From contig JAGVGH010000047.1 in assembly GCA_020057225.1 (NCBI GenBank), forward strand, positions 1 through 37,701: DNA of 37,701 nucleotides, given 5' to 3'. Numbering within the stretch: the stretch's first letter is position 1; each line of letters starts with the position of its first letter. Both the position numbers and the translations under genes were made by a program. The notes beneath the pieces are model-generated. The model ran no database searches, was not told the DNA's origin, and saw nothing but the letters and a program-made list of their open reading frames with translations. Positions 23,558 to 32,417 of this stretch are shown piece by piece. The stretch comes from Desulfobacterales bacterium. GTDB lineage: Bacteria; Desulfobacterota; Desulfobacteria; Desulfobacterales; Desulfatibacillaceae.

Positions 23558-26500
23558 CTACCGCCACCCCCCGGACACCCTGTGGCGCCCCCTGCCCTGC
23601 CCCGCCTCCCGCATGGCCAGGTCAAGCCGCCTTGCCCGCAGGCAAAACGCGTCCAGCTTGGCCATAATCACCTGGGGAAACGGCGAGCCGTCGCTCTCTA
23701 TGGCGAACAACGGCAAATCCCCCATGCCCGCCCTGCTCCCGGGAAGGCGCTCCTCCCGCATGGCCTCGGCAAGCACCGCCTCGGCCAGCCGGTTGGGCAT
23801 GCAGCCAAAAGGACCGATGGCAATGGCGCCGCAGGTGCTTCTGCCCACGCTCAAAAGGACGCTTCCCGCCGTGAGCACGGCCTCCCCTAACAGAAGCGGC
23901 GATATCCAGGGCGCGCCCTTGTCCATGATCTGGGCGATGTCCTCCCCATGGTCCGGGACAAGTCCTGATTTGGCCAGGGTTTTCCGTACCCGCGCCTCCA
24001 GATTGTCCCGCACCGCGCGCTTGAACGCCTGGCCCATTTTCTTGAACGGCCCGGCGGGCGTCTCCGCATATCCTTTTTCCACCAAATAGTCCGTGTACGC
24101 CACCCATTCGGAAACCGGCGCCACCCGCGCCGCAAACCCCCGTTTCGCCAGTTCCCGCACCAGATTTCTTCTGCTCAACGAATCCCGCCTTACAAATATC
24201 TCCCCCGCCAGGGTCACCACAGGCACCTCGCGCGCGGGCCGTTTCAAAGGAATCCGCCGCATCTCGATGGCCGCGTGGAGCAGGGCGTCCAAAAACCGTC
24301 CCTGGTCCAGTGTTTCCAGGGCTTTTTCAACCCGCGCCCAGGCGCGCCCTAAAACCTCCAGGGCCGCGTCAGGGGAAACCGCGGCGGCAAGCAGCATGGA
24401 CCGCGCGTCCTCGAACACGTCCGCCGCCACAAACCCCTGCCAGACAGGCCGTTGAATGTTTGCCGGAAGCCCGCTCTCGTAGGAGTCGCGGCTGGAAAGC
24501 GAAAACACCGAGACATCCGGAATTTCCAGCCGCCGCAGGAGGTCCTCCATAAACACCCGGTACTGGCCGAACCGGCAGGGACCGTCCGCCGTGGGCATAA
24601 AGTAGGCGACATGCTCCCCGGGCCGCCGTTCCCTCCCGGTATAATCTAAAAGAGTGCCCACTGTGAGCAGCAAGGGCAGGCACTCCTTGCAGGAGGTGTT
24701 GGCCCTTCCCAGTTTGAGGATGGCCTCGTCCGCGGGCCGCGCGGCCACGGCGTTGAAGCCCGCGCCCCGGAACACTGCGGCCAGCGCTCCGGAGGAAAGA
24801 GGACCCATGGAGGGAAACAGAAGGGTCACCCGGGAGTCGTCCAGCGCGAGCTCCCGCCCCGGAGCGCCCACCACCACCCGCTTTTTCCCCAGCGTCCGCG
24901 CCTTTGCGGGAACAAAGAGGGAAACCCTCCGCGCTATCTTCTTCTCCTTTTCAAGCTGCCGGTACGCCGCCACCACGTCCAGAAACGCCTCAATGCGCGT
25001 TTCGATTCCCGCGTCCGCGGTATGGCTGTCCAGTTCCAGGGTCAGGCTGGGCTTTTTTCCCATAAGTTCCCGGAAATAGCCGATGACAAACGAGTCCGGG
25101 CCGCAGGAAAAGTTGGTGACATAGGTTCCGTGAAGCTGGGGATGGGCGCTCACCAGTTTTGCGGCGCGGAGAATGGTCTGCCCCATGCCCCAGTACATGT
25201 GTTCCTTGGGGTTTTCAGGGGGGGTGTCGAGGAAATCGTGGGGAATCACCAGAACGCCCCGGGTGGCCAGTTTGTGGGGAATGCCCATGTGAGCCTCGGA
25301 GGCGAACGCGTTGTAGGGACGGCCAAACAGGACCACCCCGGTCTTCTCCGGCTCCTCCGCAAGCCGCAGGAGCGCCTCCCGCCCCAGGGCGCGCATGTCC
25401 CGGACGCAGCGCTCCTGGGCAAGCAGCGCCTTTTGATAGGCTCTGCGCGCGCTCCAGCGCCGGGCGCCAAGCTCCCGGGCCACATCCAAAAAAGCATGCT
25501 CGGCCTCCTCCATGCCATTGTGAAACTCCAAAAACGGGGAGAGCACCCGGACGCCGTGCCGGCGCAGCGCGGCAAGCTCCGGCGCAAAAGCCGCGGACAG
25601 ATAAAACGGCTCTCCCTGGGCCAGCGGACAGGCCTGGGACTGGGCGTACCCATGGGGCACGTGAATGCTCCGCACATGGGGAAGAAACACGAAGTCCGGC
25701 CGGGGCGTCTGATCAAGAAGCGCGCCGAAAAACCCGTGGGCGAGCTCGACAGGATAGCAGAAGGCCGCGTGTACCCGGTCCATTCCCGTTCGTGCGGCCT
25801 CCTCCGGAAGCCGGGCCTCATAGCCAAGCTCCGCGAAAAACGTGGAATACAACGGATACAGCGCGTGGGTGAAAAAGCTCCGGTTGAGCGCCACCACTCC
25901 CCGTTTCCGCGCGCCCTCGGGAATCCGCCCCGCGTGGGTCTCATACACAAGCCGCTCCCGCGCCCGGACAAGATTCAAGGCCCCCGCGTCGTGCCGCGTC
26001 TTTCTCCGCAGGTTCGCGTACCTGTCGCACGCCCCGCCAAAAGCATAGGGCGCGCCTTCCACGCGCACGGTGGCGATTTGGCATTTGCGGTCGCAGCGCT
26101 CCTTGCCGCCTGGACACACAAAGCTCTTGCCGTACTCCACCTCCCGGGCGGCCAAAGCCTCCAAATCAAAGCGGCCTTCCTCCAAAAGACCCGCGCGCAT
26201 GCGCTCCGCCGCCACCAGGGCCACACCGTAAGCGCCCATCAGGCCAGGCTCCGGAGGCACCACAATGGGCTTGCCCGTGAGGGCCGCCATGGCCAGGGGC
26301 ACAGCCTTGTTGTAGCAGACTCCCCCCTGCATGAAGATCTTCCCGCCCACGGGCCGGTTGCCCTTGACCCGGTTCGCGTAATTCATGCAGATGGAATAAA
26401 CGAGTCCGGCCAGGATGTCCTCCCGGGAAATCCCCTCGTGAACCGCGTTTTTCACGTCCGAGGAAATGAACGCGGCGCACTGGTCGTTGAAATTGGGGGG

Positions 26501-27955
26501 TGCCCCGCCTTGAAGGGCCAGGTCCGCGATGTCCTCTGTGGAAACTCCCAGGGTCTCAAAGGCCGCCTCTTCCAAAAAGCTGCCCGTTCCCGCGCTGCAC
26601 GCCTCGTTCATGGCGTAATCCGACGCCACCCCGGCGGTGAGATAGGTGTATTTGGCGTCCTGCCCGCCGATTTCAAAAATGGTGTCCACGCCCGGGTCAA
26701 AACGCGCCGCGGCCGTTGCGTGGGCGATGATCTCATTGACCACGCATTCGGTCCGGGCGTGCAGCCCGGCGATTTGCCTTCCGGAGCCGCAGACGCCCAG
26801 GGCGGTGATGGTGATGTCCGCCGGGGAGACAAGGGCGTTAAGCTCTTTTGCCAGGGCCGCGTAGCACGCGCGGGATGCCCCCACCGGGTCGCCGTTGGTC
26901 CGCAGATACACGGAACCCAGAATGGCCTTGTCGTCCGCGCGGACCAGAACCGCCTTGGTGGTGGTGGACCCCACGTCCAGGCCCAGAAGGCAGGCGTCTC
27001 CGGCTTTGGGCGCCTCCCGTGAAAGGGTCTCAAAACGGACAAGGGGCAGGGCCTCTTTAAGGGGCGGGAGGGTGGCGAAGGCGGCTTTTCGCAGGGTGAA
27101 CAGCGCCTTGGGCCCGGGATACGGAAGGGTCTGGTTTTCAAGCGCCCAGAGCGCCGCCCCCAGGGCCTCGAAGGCGCAGGCTTCCTTGGGCACCACAAGG
27201 CCGGGAAGTTCTTTTTTCAGATACTCCACCATCATCCTGTTGCGGGTGGTGCCACCCGTGAGCAGGATGTTTTCCCGGGGTACACGGTTTAAAAGCTCGA
27301 TGACTTTTCCAGCCATCATCCGGCACAGTCCCGCCACAACCTTTTGCCTGGGCACGCCCTTGTTGGTGGCGTGGGTGCAGTCGGACTTGCAGAAGACCGA
27401 GCAGCGGCCGGACACAGGATGCGGCTCCACGTCCGCGGCCCATTGGGCGGCCTCCTCAAGGCCCACGCCCAGGCGCCGGATTTGCTGCAAAAAGAACTCC
27501 CCGGTTCCGGAGGCGCACTTGTTGCCGGTTTTGACGTTGGTGACGCGGCCGTCCGGACCCAGCACATAGACCATAAAGGTCTCGCCGCCCGCGGAGACCA
27601 CGGCAGGGCACCGGAGGCCCGGAGGCACGGAATAACGGGCCGCGAACTCCACGGCCTCGGGCTCGGGAATGGAGGAGAGGGCCAACAGGTCGCGGAACTT
27701 TCTGCCGGTGACGGCGACGCGGTGGAAAGATTCCATGGGGAGCGTGGCTAAAAGGGTTTCAAGGGTTTTCCTGGGGTCTCCTCCATGGGGATGGGAGACC
27801 GCGGAAAGAACCCTGGGGGAGTCTTCAATCTGGGATTCGGCCTGGCAAAGGCCGATGGAGGAGGCGCCCACGGAGATTCCGAGGGACCGGAGGACCGAAG
27901 ACGGGCTTGAGGTGTGTTTGGGAAAGCCGCGCAAGGGATGGGATTGCATGTGCAT
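23558..27955 (-). CDS. Giant acyl-CoA dehydratase activase with HgdB-like half (BcrA/BadF family)
   Basis: A 1465-residue multi-domain protein. Residues about 25-295 form a first ASKHA activase domain with altered phosphate loop (GISVGASSIG) but kept cluster Cys (NKCASGTGEF). Residues about 325-590 form a second, canonical one: GLDVGSTTTKAVL, GVCGSGRQIAG, EIGGQDAKY and NEACSAGTGSF (cluster Cys). A Cys-rich PGGKERCDRKC linker follows. The rest (about 680-1440) contains DUF2229-type and HgdB/2-hydroxyacyl-CoA dehydratase D-component-like segments (FGRPYNAF, NFSCGPDSFV, TSCKECLP). Short activases couple ATP hydrolysis to one-electron reduction for dehydratases or benzoyl-CoA reductase. Fused forms of this size are common in anaerobes but their substrate is unknown. 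The start is ATG at 27955, with only a weak RBS. Confidence 0.88.
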   Translation of the reverse strand: MHMQSHPLRGFPKHTSSPSSVLRSLGISVGASSIGLCQAESQIEDSPRVLSAVSHPHGGDPRKTLETLLATLPMESFHRVAVTGRKFRDLLALSSIPEPEAVEFAARYSVPPGLRCPAVVSAGGETFMVYVLGPDGRVTNVKTGNKCASGTGEFFLQQIRRLGVGLEEAAQWAADVEPHPVSGRCSVFCKSDCTHATNKGVPRQKVVAGLCRMMAGKVIELLNRVPRENILLTGGTTRNRMMVEYLKKELPGLVVPKEACAFEALGAALWALENQTLPYPGPKALFTLRKAAFATLPPLKEALPLVRFETLSREAPKAGDACLLGLDVGSTTTKAVLVRADDKAILGSVYLRTNGDPVGASRACYAALAKELNALVSPADITITALGVCGSGRQIAGLHARTECVVNEIIAHATAAARFDPGVDTIFEIGGQDAKYTYLTAGVASDYAMNEACSAGTGSFLEEAAFETLGVSTEDIADLALQGGAPPNFNDQCAAFISSDVKNAVHEGISREDILAGLVYSICMNYANRVKGNRPVGGKIFMQGGVCYNKAVPLAMAALTGKPIVVPPEPGLMGAYGVALVAAERMRAGLLEEGRFDLEALAAREVEYGKSFVCPGGKERCDRKCQIATVRVEGAPYAFGGACDRYANLRRKTRHDAGALNLVRARERLVYETHAGRIPEGARKRGVVALNRSFFTHALYPLYSTFFAELGYEARLPEEAARTGMDRVHAAFCYPVELAHGFFGALLDQTPRPDFVFLPHVRSIHVPHGYAQSQACPLAQGEPFYLSAAFAPELAALRRHGVRVLSPFLEFHNGMEEAEHAFLDVARELGARRWSARRAYQKALLAQERCVRDMRALGREALLRLAEEPEKTGVVLFGRPYNAFASEAHMGIPHKLATRGVLVIPHDFLDTPPENPKEHMYWGMGQTILRAAKLVSAHPQLHGTYVTNFSCGPDSFVIGYFRELMGKKPSLTLELDSHTADAGIETRIEAFLDVVAAYRQLEKEKKIARRVSLFVPAKARTLGKKRVVVGAPGRELALDDSRVTLLFPSMGPLSSGALAAVFRGAGFNAVAARPADEAILKLGRANTSCKECLPLLLTVGTLLDYTGRERRPGEHVAYFMPTADGPCRFGQYRVFMEDLLRRLEIPDVSVFSLSSRDSYESGLPANIQRPVWQGFVAADVFEDARSMLLAAAVSPDAALEVLGRAWARVEKALETLDQGRFLDALLHAAIEMRRIPLKRPAREVPVVTLAGEIFVRRDSLSRRNLVRELAKRGFAARVAPVSEWVAYTDYLVEKGYAETPAGPFKKMGQAFKRAVRDNLEARVRKTLAKSGLVPDHGEDIAQIMDKGAPWISPLLLGEAVLTAGSVLLSVGRSTCGAIAIGPFGCMPNRLAEAVLAEAMREERLPGSRAGMGDLPLFAIESDGSPFPQVIMAKLDAFCLRARRLDLAMREAGQGRGRHRVSGGWR

Positions 27956-28317
27956 ACCTTTGATTGCGGGTTTTCAGGCATGGGTTGTAGCTGTTCCGGC
28001 ACAGGTGTCCGGGACAGAGGTCAGACGACCCGACCGTAAAAAATTATTTAACCCTCTGGAAAGAAACAGAAATCCAGCTTTGGGCACTATAGCGGAAGGC
28101 CGGGGGAAAGGCAACCCGGAAAAGGGGGCGTTGGCGCCCGCAAGGGGAATGCCTGTCTGGAATCATTTGATATGACAGTGTTTTTTGATGAAGAGGGAAG
28201 TGTAAAAGTCGTGTAAAGGAGGAATAAAGAAGGGGTCAATGCCCCGTGCGTAAAACTCCCTTCCAGCGGGGCCTTGCCCCTTTTCGCCTAAACCGGCGGA
28301 GCCGGAAAGAAGGTTTT
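27956..28317. other. Intergenic region with no recognised gene
   Basis: No reading frame with a convincing start lies between the activase start and the family 3 repeat. The only notable items are an AT-rich stretch (28041-28050 and 28160-28230) that could hold the activase promoter on the minus strand, and a CCGGCGGAGCCGG hairpin (28295-28307) of the same type as that near 15588. Confidence 0.6.
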
Positions 28318-28447
28318 AGGCTTTAGGGCTGGCTGTAAACGGCCCTTTTTTAAGGCTGCGCCATTATCTGCGCAAACAACGCGGATAATCCGGACATAGA
28401 ATCTAAAAACAGCGCGGGACGCCCGCTTTCCGCAGGCGCCCCGCGCT
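28318..28447 (+). repeat. Structured intergenic repeat, family 3, copy C
   Basis: The first block (TTTAGGGCTGGCTGTAAACG, from 28322) matches copy B. The second is the best-preserved hairpin core: ATTATCTGCG (28363-28372) and CGCGGATAAT (28380-28389). GGACATAGAATCTAAA follows. The third block is a GC stem (28411-28447). On the minus strand this stem plus the neighbouring T-stretch serves as the terminator of the ABC operon. Confidence 0.75.
28406..28447 (-). terminator. Intrinsic terminator of the Gld-like ABC operon
   Basis: On the minus strand AGCGCGGGGCGCC (28447-28435) pairs with GGGCGTCCCGCGCT (28424-28411) and is followed by GTTTTTA. It begins 10 nt past the stop of the DUF4340 gene and lies within the third block of repeat copy C. 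Confidence 0.75.
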
Positions 28448-28456
28448 CCTTCTCCC

Positions 28457-29770
28457 TTACGGCGCGCCTGCTGCCCCGGCGCCATCCCCGGCGGCGTCCA
28501 TCATCCCTTCCGCTCCCGGCATCCCGGGCATCCCTCCGCCAGATTCCACCCCGGCCGCCTCCTTCTTCTGCTCCATATCTTCCACCGCCGTGTACAGCGC
28601 GTCCGCCCTCCACTTGGCAATGGTAAACACCCAGGGCGCAAACGCGGTGTTCTCTTTTTCCAGCCGCGCCGCCAGCTCCGCCTGTTCCTTAAGCTTCTTC
28701 TCAGCCTCCTCGGCGGGACTCGTCTTTCCAGGCCCGGCCTTGGCCGTGGCCACATCCCCGGGCGCCGCCTGGGCCGTTGTCAAATCCTTGGCCCCGCCCT
28801 TGGCCTGGCCCAGCTCCTCTTCCACAATCACAGCCTGCGCTCCGCCCTCTCCGGGACGGAACTCCGCGGCAAGCCGTATCCTGCACTTCCCGTCCGCCTC
28901 CGGCTTGCCCTTGTATAGCCGATAAACCGAGCCGTTAAAAAGCTCATACTCCAGGTACAAATCATCCACCCCGCCCGTTTGCGGGTCGTATTTCTCCACA
29001 TCGTCCAGTTCCAGCAGCGCCATTGCCCCGGCCACCCGGTCCACCGAGGACCAGTTCACCTCCTTGCCTTCCGGGAAGGTCTCCTTCTCAAAGGACTTGC
29101 CCTCGCCCGGACGCTTGAATGCAAACCGCGTCTTCCACGCGCCCTTTTCACCCGCCATGCACACAAGACGCCGAACGCTGGCGCTCTCGACCTTTACAAT
29201 ATCCGGCTTGAGCCAGTAGGACGCCTTGCCCACGTTCTCGTCGAAAAAGCTGTTGACAAGGCTCACCTGGGTCTCGCCCTTTTTCACGATGTAGTGCCCG
29301 TCCGGAATGCCCGGGCCGTCGCCTTTTTTGCGCTGCGCTCCCAAAAGAAACCGCGCGATGTCCTTGCCCCCCGCGTCCACAAAAGCCACCTCGGTTCCGA
29401 TTTCCAGGGGCGGCGCGCCTTTTTCCGGCCATTTCACCCGCATCCTGCCGGTTGAGCCTTCCCCGGGCGTAAAGGTCCGGCCCACCTTCAGGTCCAACAC
29501 CTTCCTGCCAAACTCCGCGATCTTGTCAAAAGAGGCCGGATATCCGTCTTTCTGGACCACCTTCCAGGCGCCCCCTTCCAGCTTCACATCCACCTCTCCG
29601 TCCGGGCCCTTGAACGAGAGCGTCGTCAGCCTGTTCACGTCCAGGTTGCTGTACAGAGGCGCCCCCATGCCTCCTGGGCCTTTGAGGTTTTTCAAACGCC
29701 ATGCGAAAACCGCGGCTCCGGCAAGAACCGCGGCCACCGCCACTAAAATGACAAACTGTTTCGCGCGCAT
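28457..29770 (-). CDS. DUF4340 membrane-anchored envelope protein
   Basis: A 437-residue protein with one N-terminal membrane helix (FVILVAVAAVLAGAAVFAW) and a large outer part. It fits the DUF4340 family (early phrase VNRLTTLSFKGPDGEVDVKLEGGAWKVV), whose genes regularly follow Gld-type ABC genes. The C-terminal third is low-complexity: an Ala/Gly/Lys/Glu-rich stretch with predicted coiled coil (EEAEKKLKEQAELAARLEKE) and a Gly-Met-Pro/Ala tail. It overlaps none of its neighbours but starts only 3 bp after the stop of the GldG-like gene. It is likely the last gene of the operon and probably acts outside the inner membrane with GldG. Confidence 0.85.
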   Translation of the reverse strand: MRAKQFVILVAVAAVLAGAAVFAWRLKNLKGPGGMGAPLYSNLDVNRLTTLSFKGPDGEVDVKLEGGAWKVVQKDGYPASFDKIAEFGRKVLDLKVGRTFTPGEGSTGRMRVKWPEKGAPPLEIGTEVAFVDAGGKDIARFLLGAQRKKGDGPGIPDGHYIVKKGETQVSLVNSFFDENVGKASYWLKPDIVKVESASVRRLVCMAGEKGAWKTRFAFKRPGEGKSFEKETFPEGKEVNWSSVDRVAGAMALLELDDVEKYDPQTGGVDDLYLEYELFNGSVYRLYKGKPEADGKCRIRLAAEFRPGEGGAQAVIVEEELGQAKGGAKDLTTAQAAPGDVATAKAGPGKTSPAEEAEKKLKEQAELAARLEKENTAFAPWVFTIAKWRADALYTAVEDMEQKKEAAGVESGGGMPGMPGAEGMMDAAGDGAGAAGAP

Positions 29771-29773
29771 TCC

Positions 29774-31642
29774 CTACCCCCTTCTGCTCTGCGAATACCT
29801 GTACAGGCCAAATCCCAGACCAAAGAGCGCGACCACAAATGGCATGGCCAGAATGTTTATGATTTTGACTACGATCCCGAGAACTTCAATATCCGAGCGC
29901 AGCTTGCGCCGCACTTCCTTGAGCTCTTTTCTGAGGGAGGCGTGCTCGTCCCGCAGCCGGGAGAGATCCTTGGCCTGGGCGTCCGTCAAAATGGCCCTTC
30001 CGGACGGGTCTTTCTGCCGCTCCAGCTCATCCAGGGTCTTGCGTATTTCCTGGAGCTTGCCCGTGATTTCCTGCTCCTTCTCAAGCCATTTCCGCTGCGC
30101 CTCGCTGGCAAGATTCTGCACCCGGGTGAACGGACGCTCAAACTTGCCCCGGGACCGGATGGCGATGAGGTCGCTCGAACCTGTTAAGAGCTCGCAGGCG
30201 TTTTGCAGGAAATTGAGGTTGTCGTTGAACATGACGGGAAAGACCTGGGCGCCCGCGTTGACCTTTTGCATGTAGTAGGAGTCGTAAAGCATATCCGTGT
30301 CGCCCACTAAAACCACGGTGGCGCGCCTGGCCTCTTTGGCCTGCTTTTCCTGAGCGTCTTTTCCCCCGGCCGGGAAGGCTGTGGGGAATTTGCCGTCCAG
30401 GCGCACGGCCAGAACACTGGCTTTGCCGTCGGACTTAAACTCGGCGCGAATGGCGTCGGCCCCGATATTGGCCCGGAAAGCCTCCATGAGCGCGGACTGC
30501 TTGCTGGTGGAAATCAAGGGTTTCCACTCCAGGCCCTTGGCAAAGGACTCTTTTTTCTCCCAGACCCCCGCCACAGGCAAAAGCATCTTTTCAAGCATGG
30601 AGGTTATCTGGTCTTCGCGGTTCACATGCTCCCCAGCCACCGAAATCCACATGGGGTTTTCCTCCCGCTGCATGTTCCGGTTGTTGAGCAATGTCGTCTG
30701 TTCGAGGTCCGCCGCGGCTTTTCCCAGGTCCATGCCCACGCCCCAGGCTGTCAGAAGCGGCTCCAGGGATTCGGGGCGCTGGGGACGGCTCCGGTTTTGC
30801 AAGGTTTCCGCGCTCCACACGCTTTCGGGATCCTGGAACACGAGGAGGTTTTTTCCGGCCTGGACATGGGCGTCAATTGCCTTTGCCGTGTTCGGTCCCA
30901 GGTTGGCGGGCTGGACGACAATGAGAAGGTCCACATCCTTGTCAATGGTGTCCGCGGTGGGAGAGATGGTTTTCACCGTGTAGGTTTTTTTAAGCTCCGA
31001 GACAAACCACCAGGGTTCCTGGCCTTGCTCCCCCATTCCCATCATGGCGAGATTGGCCATGGGTCCGCCGTTGACAGGCAGGGCGGACAGGATTCCCAAA
31101 ACTTTTTTCTTGGGGTTGGTGGCCGCAAGGATGGCCCGGGTGATTTCATACTCCAAAAACCGCTCCCGGGCCGGGTCCAGGAAAGAAATAATCTCTTCGA
31201 GGTCCGCGGACTCCGCAACCAAACCGAAAAACATGGTTTCCCCGCCCTGGACGCTTACCTTGTCCAGTCCGTATTTGAGCGCCCATTCCTCCTCGTCGGA
31301 GTCCGGCTTGGGGTCAATTTTCTCGACGGCGATTTTGCCGTTCGAGTTGTTTTTATACTCCCCGATATAATCCATCACCCTGTTGTAGTAGTTTTTCAGG
31401 GGATACGGCACGGTCTTCATGCTCTGGTTGTAGAAGACCTTGAGAGTAACAGGCTCCTCGATTTTGGAAAGAATGTTGAGTGTTCCCGGAGTGAGGGAAT
31501 ACATGTTGTCCGCGGTCATGTCCCAGCGCACTCCGGCCTGGGAAAACAGCACATTCACGAAAACAAGGGCGGCGACAAGAACGAGTAGTCCTCCCGCCCC
31601 CATGAGGCTGCCCGTGATTCCCTTGGTTTTGCCTTCGGCCAT
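29774..31642 (-). CDS. GldG-like ABC transporter auxiliary protein
   Basis: A 622-residue protein with an N-terminal membrane helix (about 12-34, GSLMGAGGLLVLVAALVFVNVLF) and a C-terminal one near 597-615 (ILAMPFVVALFGLGFGLYRYS). Between them is the 'ABC-type uncharacterised transport system' domain seen in GldG. Its start is DMTADNMYSLTPGTLNILSKIEEPVTLKVFYNQ, which is the usual start of that domain. A predicted coiled coil precedes the last helix (about 510-590). GldG pairs with the ABC permease/ATPase GldF/GldA in gliding Bacteroidota; in other phyla the same set is found without gliding and its cargo is unknown. It begins 11 bp after the permease stop. Confidence 0.88.
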   Translation of the reverse strand: MAEGKTKGITGSLMGAGGLLVLVAALVFVNVLFSQAGVRWDMTADNMYSLTPGTLNILSKIEEPVTLKVFYNQSMKTVPYPLKNYYNRVMDYIGEYKNNSNGKIAVEKIDPKPDSDEEEWALKYGLDKVSVQGGETMFFGLVAESADLEEIISFLDPARERFLEYEITRAILAATNPKKKVLGILSALPVNGGPMANLAMMGMGEQGQEPWWFVSELKKTYTVKTISPTADTIDKDVDLLIVVQPANLGPNTAKAIDAHVQAGKNLLVFQDPESVWSAETLQNRSRPQRPESLEPLLTAWGVGMDLGKAAADLEQTTLLNNRNMQREENPMWISVAGEHVNREDQITSMLEKMLLPVAGVWEKKESFAKGLEWKPLISTSKQSALMEAFRANIGADAIRAEFKSDGKASVLAVRLDGKFPTAFPAGGKDAQEKQAKEARRATVVLVGDTDMLYDSYYMQKVNAGAQVFPVMFNDNLNFLQNACELLTGSSDLIAIRSRGKFERPFTRVQNLASEAQRKWLEKEQEITGKLQEIRKTLDELERQKDPSGRAILTDAQAKDLSRLRDEHASLRKELKEVRRKLRSDIEVLGIVVKIINILAMPFVVALFGLGFGLYRYSQSRRG

Positions 31643-31653
31643 GGTTTCCTCCG

Positions 31654-32406
31654 TTACGCGCTTTTACGGGTCTCGATGATGACACCGGTCCCGTACAGGG
31701 CGAAGAATATCAGCGACAGATAGTACACAAGGTCGCGAAGGTCCAGGACTCCCCTCTGCATGGAGACAAAGTGGGACCAGATGGAGAATCCTTCAACGGT
31801 CGCTATGAGCCAGGAGGGCGCCCAGCCCGTGAGAAAGTTGGTGACAGGGGGCCAGCCCACCAGAACCAGAAAGAGGCAGATGACAACGGAGAGAACAAAG
31901 CTGATGACCTGGTTCTTGGTCAAAGCCGAGGTCATGCTCCCCACCGCAAGATAGGCTCCGCCTAAAAAGAGGCTTCCCAAATACCCGGAGACCATGGCGC
32001 CCGCGTCCGGGCCGCCGAGATACATGGCGGTAAGCGGCATGGGGAAGGTCAAACAAAGGGCCACTCCGATAAACACCCAGGCCGCCAAAAACTTGGCCAG
32101 CACCGCTTCGGTAAGGGTTACGGGCAGGGTCAGCAGGATCTCGAGCGTGCCTGATTTGCGCTCGTCCGCCCACAGGCGCATGGCTACGGCAGGCACCAAA
32201 AAAAGGAATATCCACGGGTGCCACTCGAAAAAGCTGCGAAGGTCCGCTTGTCCCGCGTCATAAAAGTTGCTGATGGAGAAGGTGAAAAAACCGCAGAGAA
32301 CCAGGAAGATGACGATGAAAACATAGGCGATGGCGGAGCCGAAGTATCCGGTGAGTTCCCGGAGAAAGATGGCCTTGATAGTGTGCCAGTTGCGGTTGAG
32401 TTCCAT
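31654..32406 (-). CDS. ABC-2 type permease (GldF-like)
   Basis: A 250-residue integral membrane protein with about six helices (e.g. IAYVFIVIFLVLCGFFTFSI, WIFLFLVPAVAMRLWADE, VISFVLSVVICLFLVLVGW). The ADERKSGTLEILLTLPVTL sequence is the loop characteristic of ABC-2 permeases of the GldF/NosY/CcmB-like type. It forms the channel for the ATPase encoded 11 bp upstream. Confidence 0.9.
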   Translation of the reverse strand: MELNRNWHTIKAIFLRELTGYFGSAIAYVFIVIFLVLCGFFTFSISNFYDAGQADLRSFFEWHPWIFLFLVPAVAMRLWADERKSGTLEILLTLPVTLTEAVLAKFLAAWVFIGVALCLTFPMPLTAMYLGGPDAGAMVSGYLGSLFLGGAYLAVGSMTSALTKNQVISFVLSVVICLFLVLVGWPPVTNFLTGWAPSWLIATVEGFSIWSHFVSMQRGVLDLRDLVYYLSLIFFALYGTGVIIETRKSA

Positions 32407-32417
32407 AGTGTACTCCC

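Noticed and set aside
25022-27022. 666-codon plus-strand frame opposite the activase
   Set aside because: Shadow of the activase gene; Arg/Gly/His-rich composition and no domain text.
28363-28389. Replication origin (TTATCtGCG and TTATCCGCG look like DnaA boxes)
   Set aside because: Only two inexact boxes arranged as a hairpin and repeated at three loci; no dnaA, dnaN or AT-rich unwinding region.
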